From Erysipelotrichaceae bacterium (GTDB taxonomy: Bacteria; Bacillota_I; Bacilli_A; Erysipelotrichales; Erysipelotrichaceae), in NCBI GenBank assembly GCA_013334325.1, contig JAAXXT010000012.1:1-57644 (forward strand): DNA of 57,644 bases. The letters are read 5' to 3'. This document shows, piece by piece, positions 39,341 through 46,166 of the stretch. Made by a program: the position numbers and the translations under genes. Below the pieces are notes generated by a model that saw only the letters and a program-made list of their open reading frames with translations, searched no databases and had not been told where the DNA came from. How positions within the stretch are numbered: the first letter of the stretch is position 1; every line of letters begins with the position of its first letter.

Positions 39341-40585
39341 ATGAATGATCAGAATATCTATGCAGCTTTAGAACTGACCGATCATGAAATCCGCCTAGTG
39401 GTGGGACAATTTCATAACCAAAGATTAACTGTGCTCAAAGTAGAAAGAGTTCTTTCTTCAGGTATACTAGGACAGTTTATTATCGATCAGAATGCTGTCG
39501 TCAATAGTTTAAAGAAAGCCCTTGAGAATGCTTCTAAAAATATTGGATTTCCCATTAAAAGCGTTATATTAGCCTTACCTAGCGCTTCTATGACCCGTTT
39601 GAACCAAAAGGTAAGTGTAGATGTAACACAGCGAATAACAGCGCTAGATCTACAAAAAGCCGTAAGACAAGCCATAAAGATTCCACTGGCGAGAGATCTA
39701 GAGATCGTCAATGTCATCATCAATAAATGTATCGTCAATGGGGTCACTTTAAGAAGACTTCCTATCGATGAAAGTTGTGATTCTTTTATCGCAGACATCG
39801 ATCTATTATGTGCGAATAAAGAACTGGTTTATCAATACGCAAGCATCATCGAAAAAGCAGGTCTAGAAATCACTGAGATTTCATTAGATGGATTCGCGAT
39901 AGGTAAAGAAGCCAGTCTTTTCGAAAAATCCTTGGATCATTATATCGTCTTATTGAAACTAGAAAGACAAAGTACAGCGCTTAGTCTATTCGCAAAAGGT
40001 AAACTGATGTCTACAGAGGTACTTGAAGAAGGTAGTTCTTCGTTGATTCAAGCCATCAGTGAGAAACATCATCTACCAAGCGATGTGGCTGATCGTTTAC
40101 TTCATCATAATGTTCGTTTAGGATTACAAAAATATCCGAAGTCACCTATTTATTTATGGTCAAACGAAGATCGTAATTATACCTTGACTGAGAATGATGT
40201 GGCATCTTTGATCGAACCTAAATTAGATGCTTGGCTTCAAAGTATCCATAGAGCCATATCTCCTATCTTAGGGGATACAAATGTAGAGATCGTCTTAAGT
40301 GGAGAATCCGCCGATATCAATGGTCTAGCTGAGACCGTAAGTCGTCAATTGGGTTGTCCTTGTAGTGTCTATATCTCAGAGACCTTAGGCGTGAGATCTT
40401 CTGCTTTAAGTGTATGTGCAGGTCTATTCTATGTATTAAAGGACCAAAGCAATTATAGACTCTATCAAAGTGCTGTGGAGATGGAGCAATTTAGTGTTAA
40501 AATAAAAGCAAGTATGGGGAAGACAAGCCCAGAAGATACATTAGGGAATAAGTTTAAAACGATGTTTGAAAAAGGTAAAAACTAG
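39341..40585 (+). CDS. ftsA: Divergent FtsA-like division protein
   Basis: A 414-residue actin-fold protein directly before ftsZ; FtsA tethers FtsZ to the membrane. Kept: overall length, an SHS2-like region (residues about 80-165), and a C-terminal amphipathic stretch (NKFKTMFEKGKN) suited to membrane binding. Lost: the first phosphate motif (usually DIGSS) is ALELTDHEIRL, the second (usually DIGGGTT) is VLLKLERQSTALSL, and the adenosine motif is LSGESADINGLAE. ATP binding is therefore doubtful. Identity rests on position and fold-level resemblance. Confidence 0.78.
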   Translation: MNDQNIYAALELTDHEIRLVVGQFHNQRLTVLKVERVLSSGILGQFIIDQNAVVNSLKKALENASKNIGFPIKSVILALPSASMTRLNQKVSVDVTQRITALDLQKAVRQAIKIPLARDLEIVNVIINKCIVNGVTLRRLPIDESCDSFIADIDLLCANKELVYQYASIIEKAGLEITEISLDGFAIGKEASLFEKSLDHYIVLLKLERQSTALSLFAKGKLMSTEVLEEGSSSLIQAISEKHHLPSDVADRLLHHNVRLGLQKYPKSPIYLWSNEDRNYTLTENDVASLIEPKLDAWLQSIHRAISPILGDTNVEIVLSGESADINGLAETVSRQLGCPCSVYISETLGVRSSALSVCAGLFYVLKDQSNYRLYQSAVEMEQFSVKIKASMGKTSPEDTLGNKFKTMFEKGKN

Positions 40586-40593
40586 GAGGCCAT

Positions 40594-41676
40594 ATGAGTG
40601 AATTGCAGTACAACCAAGTAGCGAAAATAAAGGTTTTTGGGATCGGTGGGGCCGGATGTAATGCGGTCAATAGAATGGTCGAAGATGAACTTAAAGGTGT
40701 CGAGTTTTTTGTCACCAATACAGATCTTCAAGTGCTTAATATCTCTCCATGTAAAAATAAGATCATTTTAGGAAGGACCACAACCAAAGGTCTAGGTGCT
40801 GGTGCTAATCCTGAAGTGGGTCTAAAAGCAGCCCTTGAAAGCGAAGAAGATATCAAGGCAGCCTTAAAAGGCGCTGATATGGTTTTTCTTACCGCTGGCT
40901 TAGGCGGAGGAACTGGAACAGGAGCTGCACCTTTCTTTGCGAAACTAGCGCATGAGATGGGCATCCTAACCGTAGGTATCGTCACGAAGCCTTTTAGCTT
41001 TGAAGGCAAGAAGCGTATGGAACAAGCACTATCAGGTTTAGAAAACCTAAAACAATACACAGATTCTTTGATCATCGTTTCTAATAATCAACTTTTAGAA
41101 GCCATTGGTCGTATTCCTTTCGTCGAAGCTTTCAGAGAAGCAGACAATGTCCTTAGACAAGGTGTCCAAACCATTACTGATTTGATTGCCGTGCCGGCCA
41201 TCATCAACCTAGATTTTGCGGATGTTCGTACAGTTATGGAAAGCCAAGGCACAGCACTGATAGGTATCGGTATGAGCCAAGGTGAAAACAAAGCTCATGA
41301 AGCTGCGGCTAAAGCCATTACTTCGCCTTTACTCGAAGCCCATATCAGAGGCGCTAAAAAAGCCATCGTCAATGTGACTGGTGGACAAAACATCAATCTT
41401 ATGGATGCGGATGATGCAGTTCGTTTCATTCGTGAAGCAGCTGGTGGTGAAGTCGATATCATCTTCGGGGTCGCCATCAATGAATCTCTAGGTGATAACA
41501 TCATCGTTACGGTCATCGCTACTGGCTTTGATCTACCGAAAGAAAACATCACGACACGTCCTACCGTTGAGGCAACGCGTTTGGTCAACGATCCTTCTAC
41601 CATCGATAAGTTCGTACCTAAAGAAGATGAACTCGATGATGGAGACATTCCTGGATTCTTTAAATCAAGAGGCTAA
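40594..41676 (+). CDS. ftsZ: Cell division GTPase FtsZ
   Basis: A 360-residue tubulin homologue forming the Z ring. GIGGAGCNAVNRM, GTP-binding GLGGGTGTGAAPFFA and the T7 loop NLDFADVRTVM are intact. Short linker and canonical C-terminal peptide DIPGFFKSRG, which binds FtsA. AGGAGG precedes the start eight bases after ftsA. Confidence 0.98.
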   Translation: MSELQYNQVAKIKVFGIGGAGCNAVNRMVEDELKGVEFFVTNTDLQVLNISPCKNKIILGRTTTKGLGAGANPEVGLKAALESEEDIKAALKGADMVFLTAGLGGGTGTGAAPFFAKLAHEMGILTVGIVTKPFSFEGKKRMEQALSGLENLKQYTDSLIIVSNNQLLEAIGRIPFVEAFREADNVLRQGVQTITDLIAVPAIINLDFADVRTVMESQGTALIGIGMSQGENKAHEAAAKAITSPLLEAHIRGAKKAIVNVTGGQNINLMDADDAVRFIREAAGGEVDIIFGVAINESLGDNIIVTVIATGFDLPKENITTRPTVEATRLVNDPSTIDKFVPKEDELDDGDIPGFFKSRG

Positions 41677-41688
41677 TGCCTCTTTTTT
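41667..41688 (+). terminator. Terminator after ftsZ
   Basis: AAGAGGC-TAAT-GCCTCTT followed by T; the loop holds the ftsZ stop codon TAA (41674-41676). Confidence 0.85.
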
Positions 41689-41702
41689 ATTGGGTGTTTC
41701 TT

Positions 41703-41731
41703 TTGAGTTCATCTCATAAACTTGATATGAT
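41703..41731 (+). promoter_or_regulatory. Promoter of the unknown gene at 41738, leaderless start
   Basis: TTGAGT (41703-41708), 17-bp spacer, TATGAT (41726-41731); the ATG follows after six bases and no Shine-Dalgarno is present. Confidence 0.6.
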
Positions 41732-41737
41732 AGTGCC

Positions 41738-42175
41738 ATGAACATCCTTTACTTTCACGATAGGCTACTCAGAGACATCTATCGATGTGCTCAAGTAAGA
41801 CATCGTCTACAACACTATATCCAAACCAATAAGATCGATATGATCTTGGTTTCTACACATAATCGATTAAAAGAAGGATTAAAGCCTACAGATTTCTTGA
41901 CCATGCGTAAAGATCTTGTCTTATACGATACCCAAGATGTGCTTCCTTTAGATGATGTTAAATTATATGAAGATTCCTTGATCATTCAAAACACAGTATT
42001 TAAACCTGTTGATGGAACTGTTTTCTTGATAAGTACCGCACCTGAACTAAACTCAACTGCGATCTTTATGGACTTCTTTGCGGATGAACGCTTTGAAGAC
42101 TACCATTCTGACCTCTCTGATGAGCAATTGGTGGACTTACAAGTCGAAATAAAGAAGAAATCCAAGTATAATTAA
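41738..42175 (+). CDS. Unknown cytoplasmic protein
   Basis: A 145-residue protein without signal peptide or membrane segment. It is basic at the N-terminus (HDRLLRDIYRCAQVRHRLQ) and acidic toward the end (FFADERFEDYHSDLSDEQ) with a lysine-rich tail. I recognise no family. It sits just downstream of ftsZ behind its own promoter. The frame is supported by the promoter-to-ATG geometry and by codon use like its neighbours. Confidence 0.65.
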   Translation: MNILYFHDRLLRDIYRCAQVRHRLQHYIQTNKIDMILVSTHNRLKEGLKPTDFLTMRKDLVLYDTQDVLPLDDVKLYEDSLIIQNTVFKPVDGTVFLISTAPELNSTAIFMDFFADERFEDYHSDLSDEQLVDLQVEIKKKSKYN

Positions 42176-42212
42176 GGCTATAATTGAATTAGTTAATAAA
42201 AATATTAAAATA

Positions 42213-42244
42213 TTCAATAAAAGTATTGACAAGTTCAATACTTT
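42213..42244 (+). promoter_or_regulatory. Palindromic operator over the DUF2089 operon promoter
   Basis: A perfect 10-bp inverted repeat, AAAGTATTGA / TCAATACTTT with a five-base centre (42220-42244), covers the -35. A third half site, TTCAATA (42213-42219), lies upstream, so half sites alternate with regular spacing. The likely binder is unknown; the zinc-ribbon/HTH DUF2089 protein of the same operon is the obvious candidate. Confidence 0.6.
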
Positions 42245-42254
42245 GTTTTATTAT
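42226..42254 (+). promoter_or_regulatory. Promoter of the DUF2089 operon
   Basis: Perfect TTGACA (42226-42231), 17-bp spacer, TATTAT (42249-42254). The leader contains AGGG-AGAA-CCCT directly before the ATG, so the Shine-Dalgarno lies in a small hairpin. Confidence 0.75.
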
Positions 42255-42275
42255 GGGGTCATAAGGGAGAACCCT

Positions 42276-42554
42276 ATGGCAAAAAAAATCAAAATACGTA
42301 TCCAAACAGAGAATAAACACATCAATCTACCTAAGATGAGACTCAGTCATCTCGTTTGGCTGGTACGATTCGGATTATGGACAACGCGATTCAACGATTC
42401 AGTCGATGAAGAAACGCGCGCATCGATTAAGGCCAATCGAAAAGAAGTCATCAAGATCATCAAGATGGTGATCAAAGAACTGAAACCAGTGAAACCATTC
42501 ACCTTGGTTGAAGTAGAAAGCAAAGATGCCAATATCTTAATTGACATCCTCTAG
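42276..42554 (+). CDS. Unknown basic protein, first gene of the DUF2089 operon
   Basis: A 92-residue protein, strongly basic (AKKIKIRIQTENKHI, KANRKEVIKIIK). The segment RLSHLVWLVRFGLWTTRF is amphipathic to hydrophobic and could touch membrane. The C-terminus ends LVEVESKDANILIDIL. I do not recognise a family. The start at 42276 has AAGGGAG upstream; a longer frame (42243) starts inside the promoter and is rejected. Co-transcribed with the next three genes. Confidence 0.65.
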   Translation: MAKKIKIRIQTENKHINLPKMRLSHLVWLVRFGLWTTRFNDSVDEETRASIKANRKEVIKIIKMVIKELKPVKPFTLVEVESKDANILIDIL

Positions 42555-42563
42555 GAGAAAAAC

Positions 42564-42935
42564 ATGAAACATGAAGTAATTGGTACTTGCCCAGTCTGTG
42601 GAAACGACCTCACCGTCACCAAACTCAGCTGTGGTGTATGTCACACCGAAATCAGCGGCGACTTTGCCCTCTCGAAGTTCAGTGCTCTAAACAAAGATGA
42701 TCTCAATTTCATTGAAACCTTCATCAAAGTCTCAGGCAATATCCGTGAGATGGAAAAATCCTTAGGGATCTCCTATCCCACAGTCAAGAAGAATCTGGAT
42801 GGGATCATCATTAAACTGGGCTTAGAAACAGTAGAAGCCTTACCAGAAGTCGACGAAGAAGACATCTTAGAAAAACTAAAAAACAAAGAAATTACGGTTG
42901 AAGAAGCAGCCCAATACCTAAGGAGGGGCACATGA
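42564..42935 (+). CDS. DUF2089 zinc-ribbon/HTH putative regulator
   Basis: A 123-residue protein: zinc ribbon CPVC...CGVC (residues 8-27), then a helix-turn-helix-like region (IREMEKSLGISYPTVKKNLDGIIIKL). A C-terminal SHOCT-like helix pair (ILEKLKNKEITVEEAAQYLRRG) follows. DUF2089 proteins are predicted transcription regulators found beside SHOCT/YvlB-like genes. It may bind the palindrome in its own promoter. Overlaps the next small gene by four bases. Confidence 0.85.
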   Translation: MKHEVIGTCPVCGNDLTVTKLSCGVCHTEISGDFALSKFSALNKDDLNFIETFIKVSGNIREMEKSLGISYPTVKKNLDGIIIKLGLETVEALPEVDEEDILEKLKNKEITVEEAAQYLRRGT

Positions 42936-43051
42936 ACTACGAAGAAGAAATCATGATTATGGCCAATAAAGGCTATATCACAAGCTCAGAAGAAGAAAAG
43001 CTTATCACAGCAGTCTTAGAATCAGACATCTACCAACGGAGGGGACTATGA
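42932..43051 (+). CDS. Small 39-residue protein in the DUF2089 operon
   Basis: Short frame beginning MNYEEEIMIMANKGYITSSE and ending DIYQRRGL. It has a strong AAGGAGG ribosome binding site, overlaps the DUF2089 stop (ATGA) and its own stop overlaps the start of the next gene (ATGA). Precise coupling on both sides supports translation. The sequence resembles a single acidic SHOCT-like helical hairpin; no named family recognised. Confidence 0.65.
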   Translation: MNYEEEIMIMANKGYITSSEEEKLITAVLESDIYQRRGL

Positions 43052-43425
43052 ACAGCAAAGAAAAAATATTAGAGATGGTCAAAGATGGAACCATCACCGT
43101 CGAAGAAGGTATTCAACTCTTAAATGCATTAGAACCACAAACAACATCTCAGCCTTTGAATACCTCTAAGAAACCGATGAATGAAAGAATGATCCGTATC
43201 TTAGTCGATTCAGAAGATGGAGAACGCGTAAGAGTCAATTTACCTCTAAGCCTCGTTAAAATGGGCATAGACATCAACAATAAATTGAATGTCGGTGGTA
43301 AAGCCATCGATCTCAATGGGATCGATCTCACCCAGATTTTATCTCAGATCGATGGGGACCTCAATGGAGAACTCATTACCATCGATGGGAAAGATGGAGA
43401 AAAAGTAAGAATCATCGTCGACTAA
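43048..43425 (+). CDS. SHOCT-like/YvlB N-terminal domain protein
   Basis: A 125-residue protein. The N-terminus MNSKEKILEMVKDGTITVEEGIQLLNALE is the SHOCT-like helical hairpin found at the start of YvlB/LiaX proteins. A linker follows, then a repetitive C-terminus rich in ID/DG (GIDLTQILSQIDGDLNGEL). In other Bacillota such proteins belong to envelope-stress operons; here no LiaF partner is adjacent. Good GGAGG ribosome binding site. Confidence 0.75.
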   Translation: MNSKEKILEMVKDGTITVEEGIQLLNALEPQTTSQPLNTSKKPMNERMIRILVDSEDGERVRVNLPLSLVKMGIDINNKLNVGGKAIDLNGIDLTQILSQIDGDLNGELITIDGKDGEKVRIIVD

Positions 43426-43450
43426 AAGATGCCACAGGCATCTTTTTTTT
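43424..43450 (+). terminator. Terminator of the DUF2089 operon
   Basis: AAAAGATGCC-ACA-GGCATCTTTT with a T run; the stem overlaps the preceding TAA stop. Confidence 0.85.
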
Positions 43451-43463
43451 AGCCAAAGCATTG

Positions 43464-43469
43464 TATAAT
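43464..43469 (+). promoter_or_regulatory. -10 of the GNAT gene, leaderless start
   Basis: Perfect TATAAT, six bases before the ATG at 43476; no Shine-Dalgarno and only a weak -35. Confidence 0.5.
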
Positions 43470-43475
43470 AAGACT

Positions 43476-44273
43476 ATGATTAGAAAAGCAAAAGCTCAAG
43501 ACCTTATCGCCATCCAAGAACTCTGTCATCTAGACAGCAGTCGTTTACTCTTTATCGATGGGGATATTGAACAGAATGGATTAGAAACACCTTATCAAGA
43601 CACTTGGATCGAAGTCGATCAAGATGGTTTAAGAGGGATCTTTTTAAGATATCATACCAACCTTGTCTTTTACTTTAAGAAACCTTGTCTAGACATCAAA
43701 GGATTTGAAGCTCTGTTTGATGAACGCATCAAAATGATCTCAGCCTGTAAAGCTCATATTGAGATGATGCCTTCATCAGTAAAAGATCGTTTTGAGTTTA
43801 GATCGATGTATTTTTGTGAATGCGATAAGCTTGTTAATCAAGACATCAAAATCGAAACGACAAAAGCAAGTATGAAAGATGTTGAAGGTATCATCGATTC
43901 AATGAGTCAAATCATCGAGTTTGAAGCTTCTAACGTTCATGAATCCATAGAAGAAAGAATACAGAGTTTAAAAGAAAGATATGAATTAGGTAAAGTCCAT
44001 GGCTTTATCCTTAAAGATAACGATAAAGTCATCGCTCATGCCTCAACAGGGGTAGAAACAAAATCTGCAGTTATGGTTGGTGGTGTCTTTACATTACCTG
44101 AATATAGAACCAAAGGTTATGGTCGAGAGGTTGTGACTGCTCTGACAGAGTATGCGCTGAGTAAGGGTCAAAAGCCATGTTTATTCTATGATAATCCTCA
44201 AGCAGGAAAGATCTATCACGATCTAGGGTATAAGACCTTCGATATGTGGTGTCTAGGGAGCCTTAAACCATGA
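43476..44273 (+). CDS. GNAT-family N-acetyltransferase
   Basis: A 265-residue protein with the acetyl-CoA fold in the C-terminal half: VMVGGVFTLPEYRTKGYGREVVTALTEYA (motif A, R/Q-x-x-G-x-G/A equivalent RTKGYG), then LFYDNPQAGKIYHDLGYK. The N-terminal ~130 residues are a second, degenerate GNAT-like part. Substrate unknown. The start at 43476 was chosen from the promoter spacing. Overlaps nadE by 4 bases. Confidence 0.82.
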   Translation: MIRKAKAQDLIAIQELCHLDSSRLLFIDGDIEQNGLETPYQDTWIEVDQDGLRGIFLRYHTNLVFYFKKPCLDIKGFEALFDERIKMISACKAHIEMMPSSVKDRFEFRSMYFCECDKLVNQDIKIETTKASMKDVEGIIDSMSQIIEFEASNVHESIEERIQSLKERYELGKVHGFILKDNDKVIAHASTGVETKSAVMVGGVFTLPEYRTKGYGREVVTALTEYALSKGQKPCLFYDNPQAGKIYHDLGYKTFDMWCLGSLKP

Positions 44274-46129
44274 GAATCGCACTCGCCCAACTCAACGTTA
44301 AAGCAGGAGACATCGATGGGAATCTAGTATCGATGAAGATGATGATCGATCAAGCCAAACAACAAGGGGCTGATCTCATCATATTCCCAGAAATGGCTGT
44401 AGGTGGTTATCTGATTTCAGATCGTTATCTTCAACAAGAAATGATCCAAATGCTTTTAAATGCCAATGAGATCATCAAATCATGGTCCAATGATATAGGC
44501 ATCATCTGGGGCAATATCCATCAAATCGAAGACGCAAAATCCAATCGTGATGGGAGAAAGAATCGCTTCAACGCAGCTTATTTTGCCTATGATCAACAAT
44601 GGGTAGAACATGAGAATCATAAGATGCCTGGGATCTATCTTAAACATTGTCTACCAGATTATCGTTTTTTCGATGATTCACGTTTCTTTAAAAGCGGATG
44701 TGATCTGTCGATTGAATTAGGATATCCAAAAGGAGAGCTTATTTCTCCGTTTATCTTTAAGCGTGAAAACAAATCTTGTAAGATAGGGGTCGAAGTGTGC
44801 GAAGATCTTTGGAGCAAGGATTACCTCATCGATCCGACAGTCATCTATGCCCATCAAGGGGTAGATGTGATCATCAATATATCCTCTTCACCTTGGACAC
44901 TTAATAAAGAACTTTCTCGAATCAAACGTATCCGTGAACATCAACAGGCCTTAGAAGATAAGATGGTCAAGATCATTTATGTGAATGCCTGTGGGATGCA
45001 GAATACAGGCAAAAACGTGCTTTTGTTCGATGGAGATAGTACCGTATATGATGAAGCGGGAAACATCCAAATCGAAGCCAATGATGCCTTTGAACAAGAA
45101 CTCTTAGTTTTTACTTTGAAAGATCATATTGAAGCTAAGAAACAAGAAAACAAGCTATTAAAAGGATTGCTTACGGCCATCAAAGAATTCGATAAACAGA
45201 TCTTAGGGGGACAGCTTCCTTGGATCATAGGTATGTCTGGAGGTATTGATAGTTCTCTAAACACTGTGCTCTTAGTAAAAGCTTTAGGTAAACATCGTGT
45301 CATTGGTTATAATATGGCCAGTCGATATAATTCTGATAAGACGATCAATATCGCTAAGACCTTAGCTGAAAAGTTAGGCATAGAATATCACGAAGGTTCA
45401 ATCGAACTCTTGACTGAAGCCACCAATACGACCTTGTCTTCCTATCAACTTGAACCTAAAGAAGATGGTTTACCTTATGAAAATATCCAAGCTCGTTTAA
45501 GAGGCCATCTATTAAGCAGCTTCGCTGCGTATAAAGGTGGCGTCGTATGCAATAACGGAAATAAAGTTGAATTGGCTTTAGGTTATGCGACCTTATACGG
45601 AGATACGATCGGTGCTTTAGGTCTCTTAGGTGATTTGACTAAGGTACAGATCTTTGAGCTCTGTAAGAGCGTCAATTCGATCTACAAAGAAGATCTGATC
45701 GATCCTTCATTGATCGGTGAACTTAAGAATGGTCTTTATACATTTGGTTTGGTTCCTTCTGCTGAACTAAGAGCGAATCAAGTCGATCCTATGAAATGGG
45801 GATATCATGATTGGTTGGTCCAATACTTAATGGAGTATCCATCTCATCATCCTATCGCTTGGTTAAAAGCCTATCAAGATGGTTCATGGAAGAAGATGCC
45901 TTGTGCAGAAACAATGATCGCTTATGGATTAGATAAACCTAAAGCTTTCGCTGAAGATATGGTTTGGTTTATGAAGGCTTGGCAAAAAGCCATCTTCAAA
46001 CGTATCCAGTTTCCTCCCATCATTACAGTTAGTCGAGGATCATTTGGCTTTGATTATCGAGAAAGCCAATTGTCTTATTTAGAGAATTCAGAAATTAAAG
46101 AACTCTTAGATAAAATAAGAGGTAAATAA
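44270..46129 (+). CDS. nadE: Glutamine-dependent NAD+ synthetase
   Basis: A 619-residue two-domain enzyme making NAD from deamido-NAD. N-terminal nitrilase domain with the glutamate of FPEMAVGGY, the lysine of LKHCLPDYRFF and the cysteine of VEVCEDLW, which releases ammonia from glutamine. C-terminal synthetase domain with the PP-loop IGMSGGIDSSLNT and NNGNKVELALGYATLYGD. Normal length for the bacterial glutaminase-fused type. Coupled to the GNAT gene. Confidence 0.96.
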   Translation: MRIALAQLNVKAGDIDGNLVSMKMMIDQAKQQGADLIIFPEMAVGGYLISDRYLQQEMIQMLLNANEIIKSWSNDIGIIWGNIHQIEDAKSNRDGRKNRFNAAYFAYDQQWVEHENHKMPGIYLKHCLPDYRFFDDSRFFKSGCDLSIELGYPKGELISPFIFKRENKSCKIGVEVCEDLWSKDYLIDPTVIYAHQGVDVIINISSSPWTLNKELSRIKRIREHQQALEDKMVKIIYVNACGMQNTGKNVLLFDGDSTVYDEAGNIQIEANDAFEQELLVFTLKDHIEAKKQENKLLKGLLTAIKEFDKQILGGQLPWIIGMSGGIDSSLNTVLLVKALGKHRVIGYNMASRYNSDKTINIAKTLAEKLGIEYHEGSIELLTEATNTTLSSYQLEPKEDGLPYENIQARLRGHLLSSFAAYKGGVVCNNGNKVELALGYATLYGDTIGALGLLGDLTKVQIFELCKSVNSIYKEDLIDPSLIGELKNGLYTFGLVPSAELRANQVDPMKWGYHDWLVQYLMEYPSHHPIAWLKAYQDGSWKKMPCAETMIAYGLDKPKAFAEDMVWFMKAWQKAIFKRIQFPPIITVSRGSFGFDYRESQLSYLENSEIKELLDKIRGK

Positions 46130-46132
46130 GAA

Positions 46133-46160
46133 AAAAGGTGAACGTTATCGTTCACCTTTA
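46133..46160. terminator. Terminator between nadE and glnN
   Basis: AAAGGTGAACG-TTAT-CGTTCACCTTT; the A run on the left gives a T run for the minus-strand glnN transcript. Confidence 0.8.
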
Positions 46161-46166
46161 CATTGA

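Noticed and set aside
40728-41648. Minus-strand frames opposite ftsZ
   Set aside because: Antisense shadows of FtsZ coding sequence with no ribosome binding sites.
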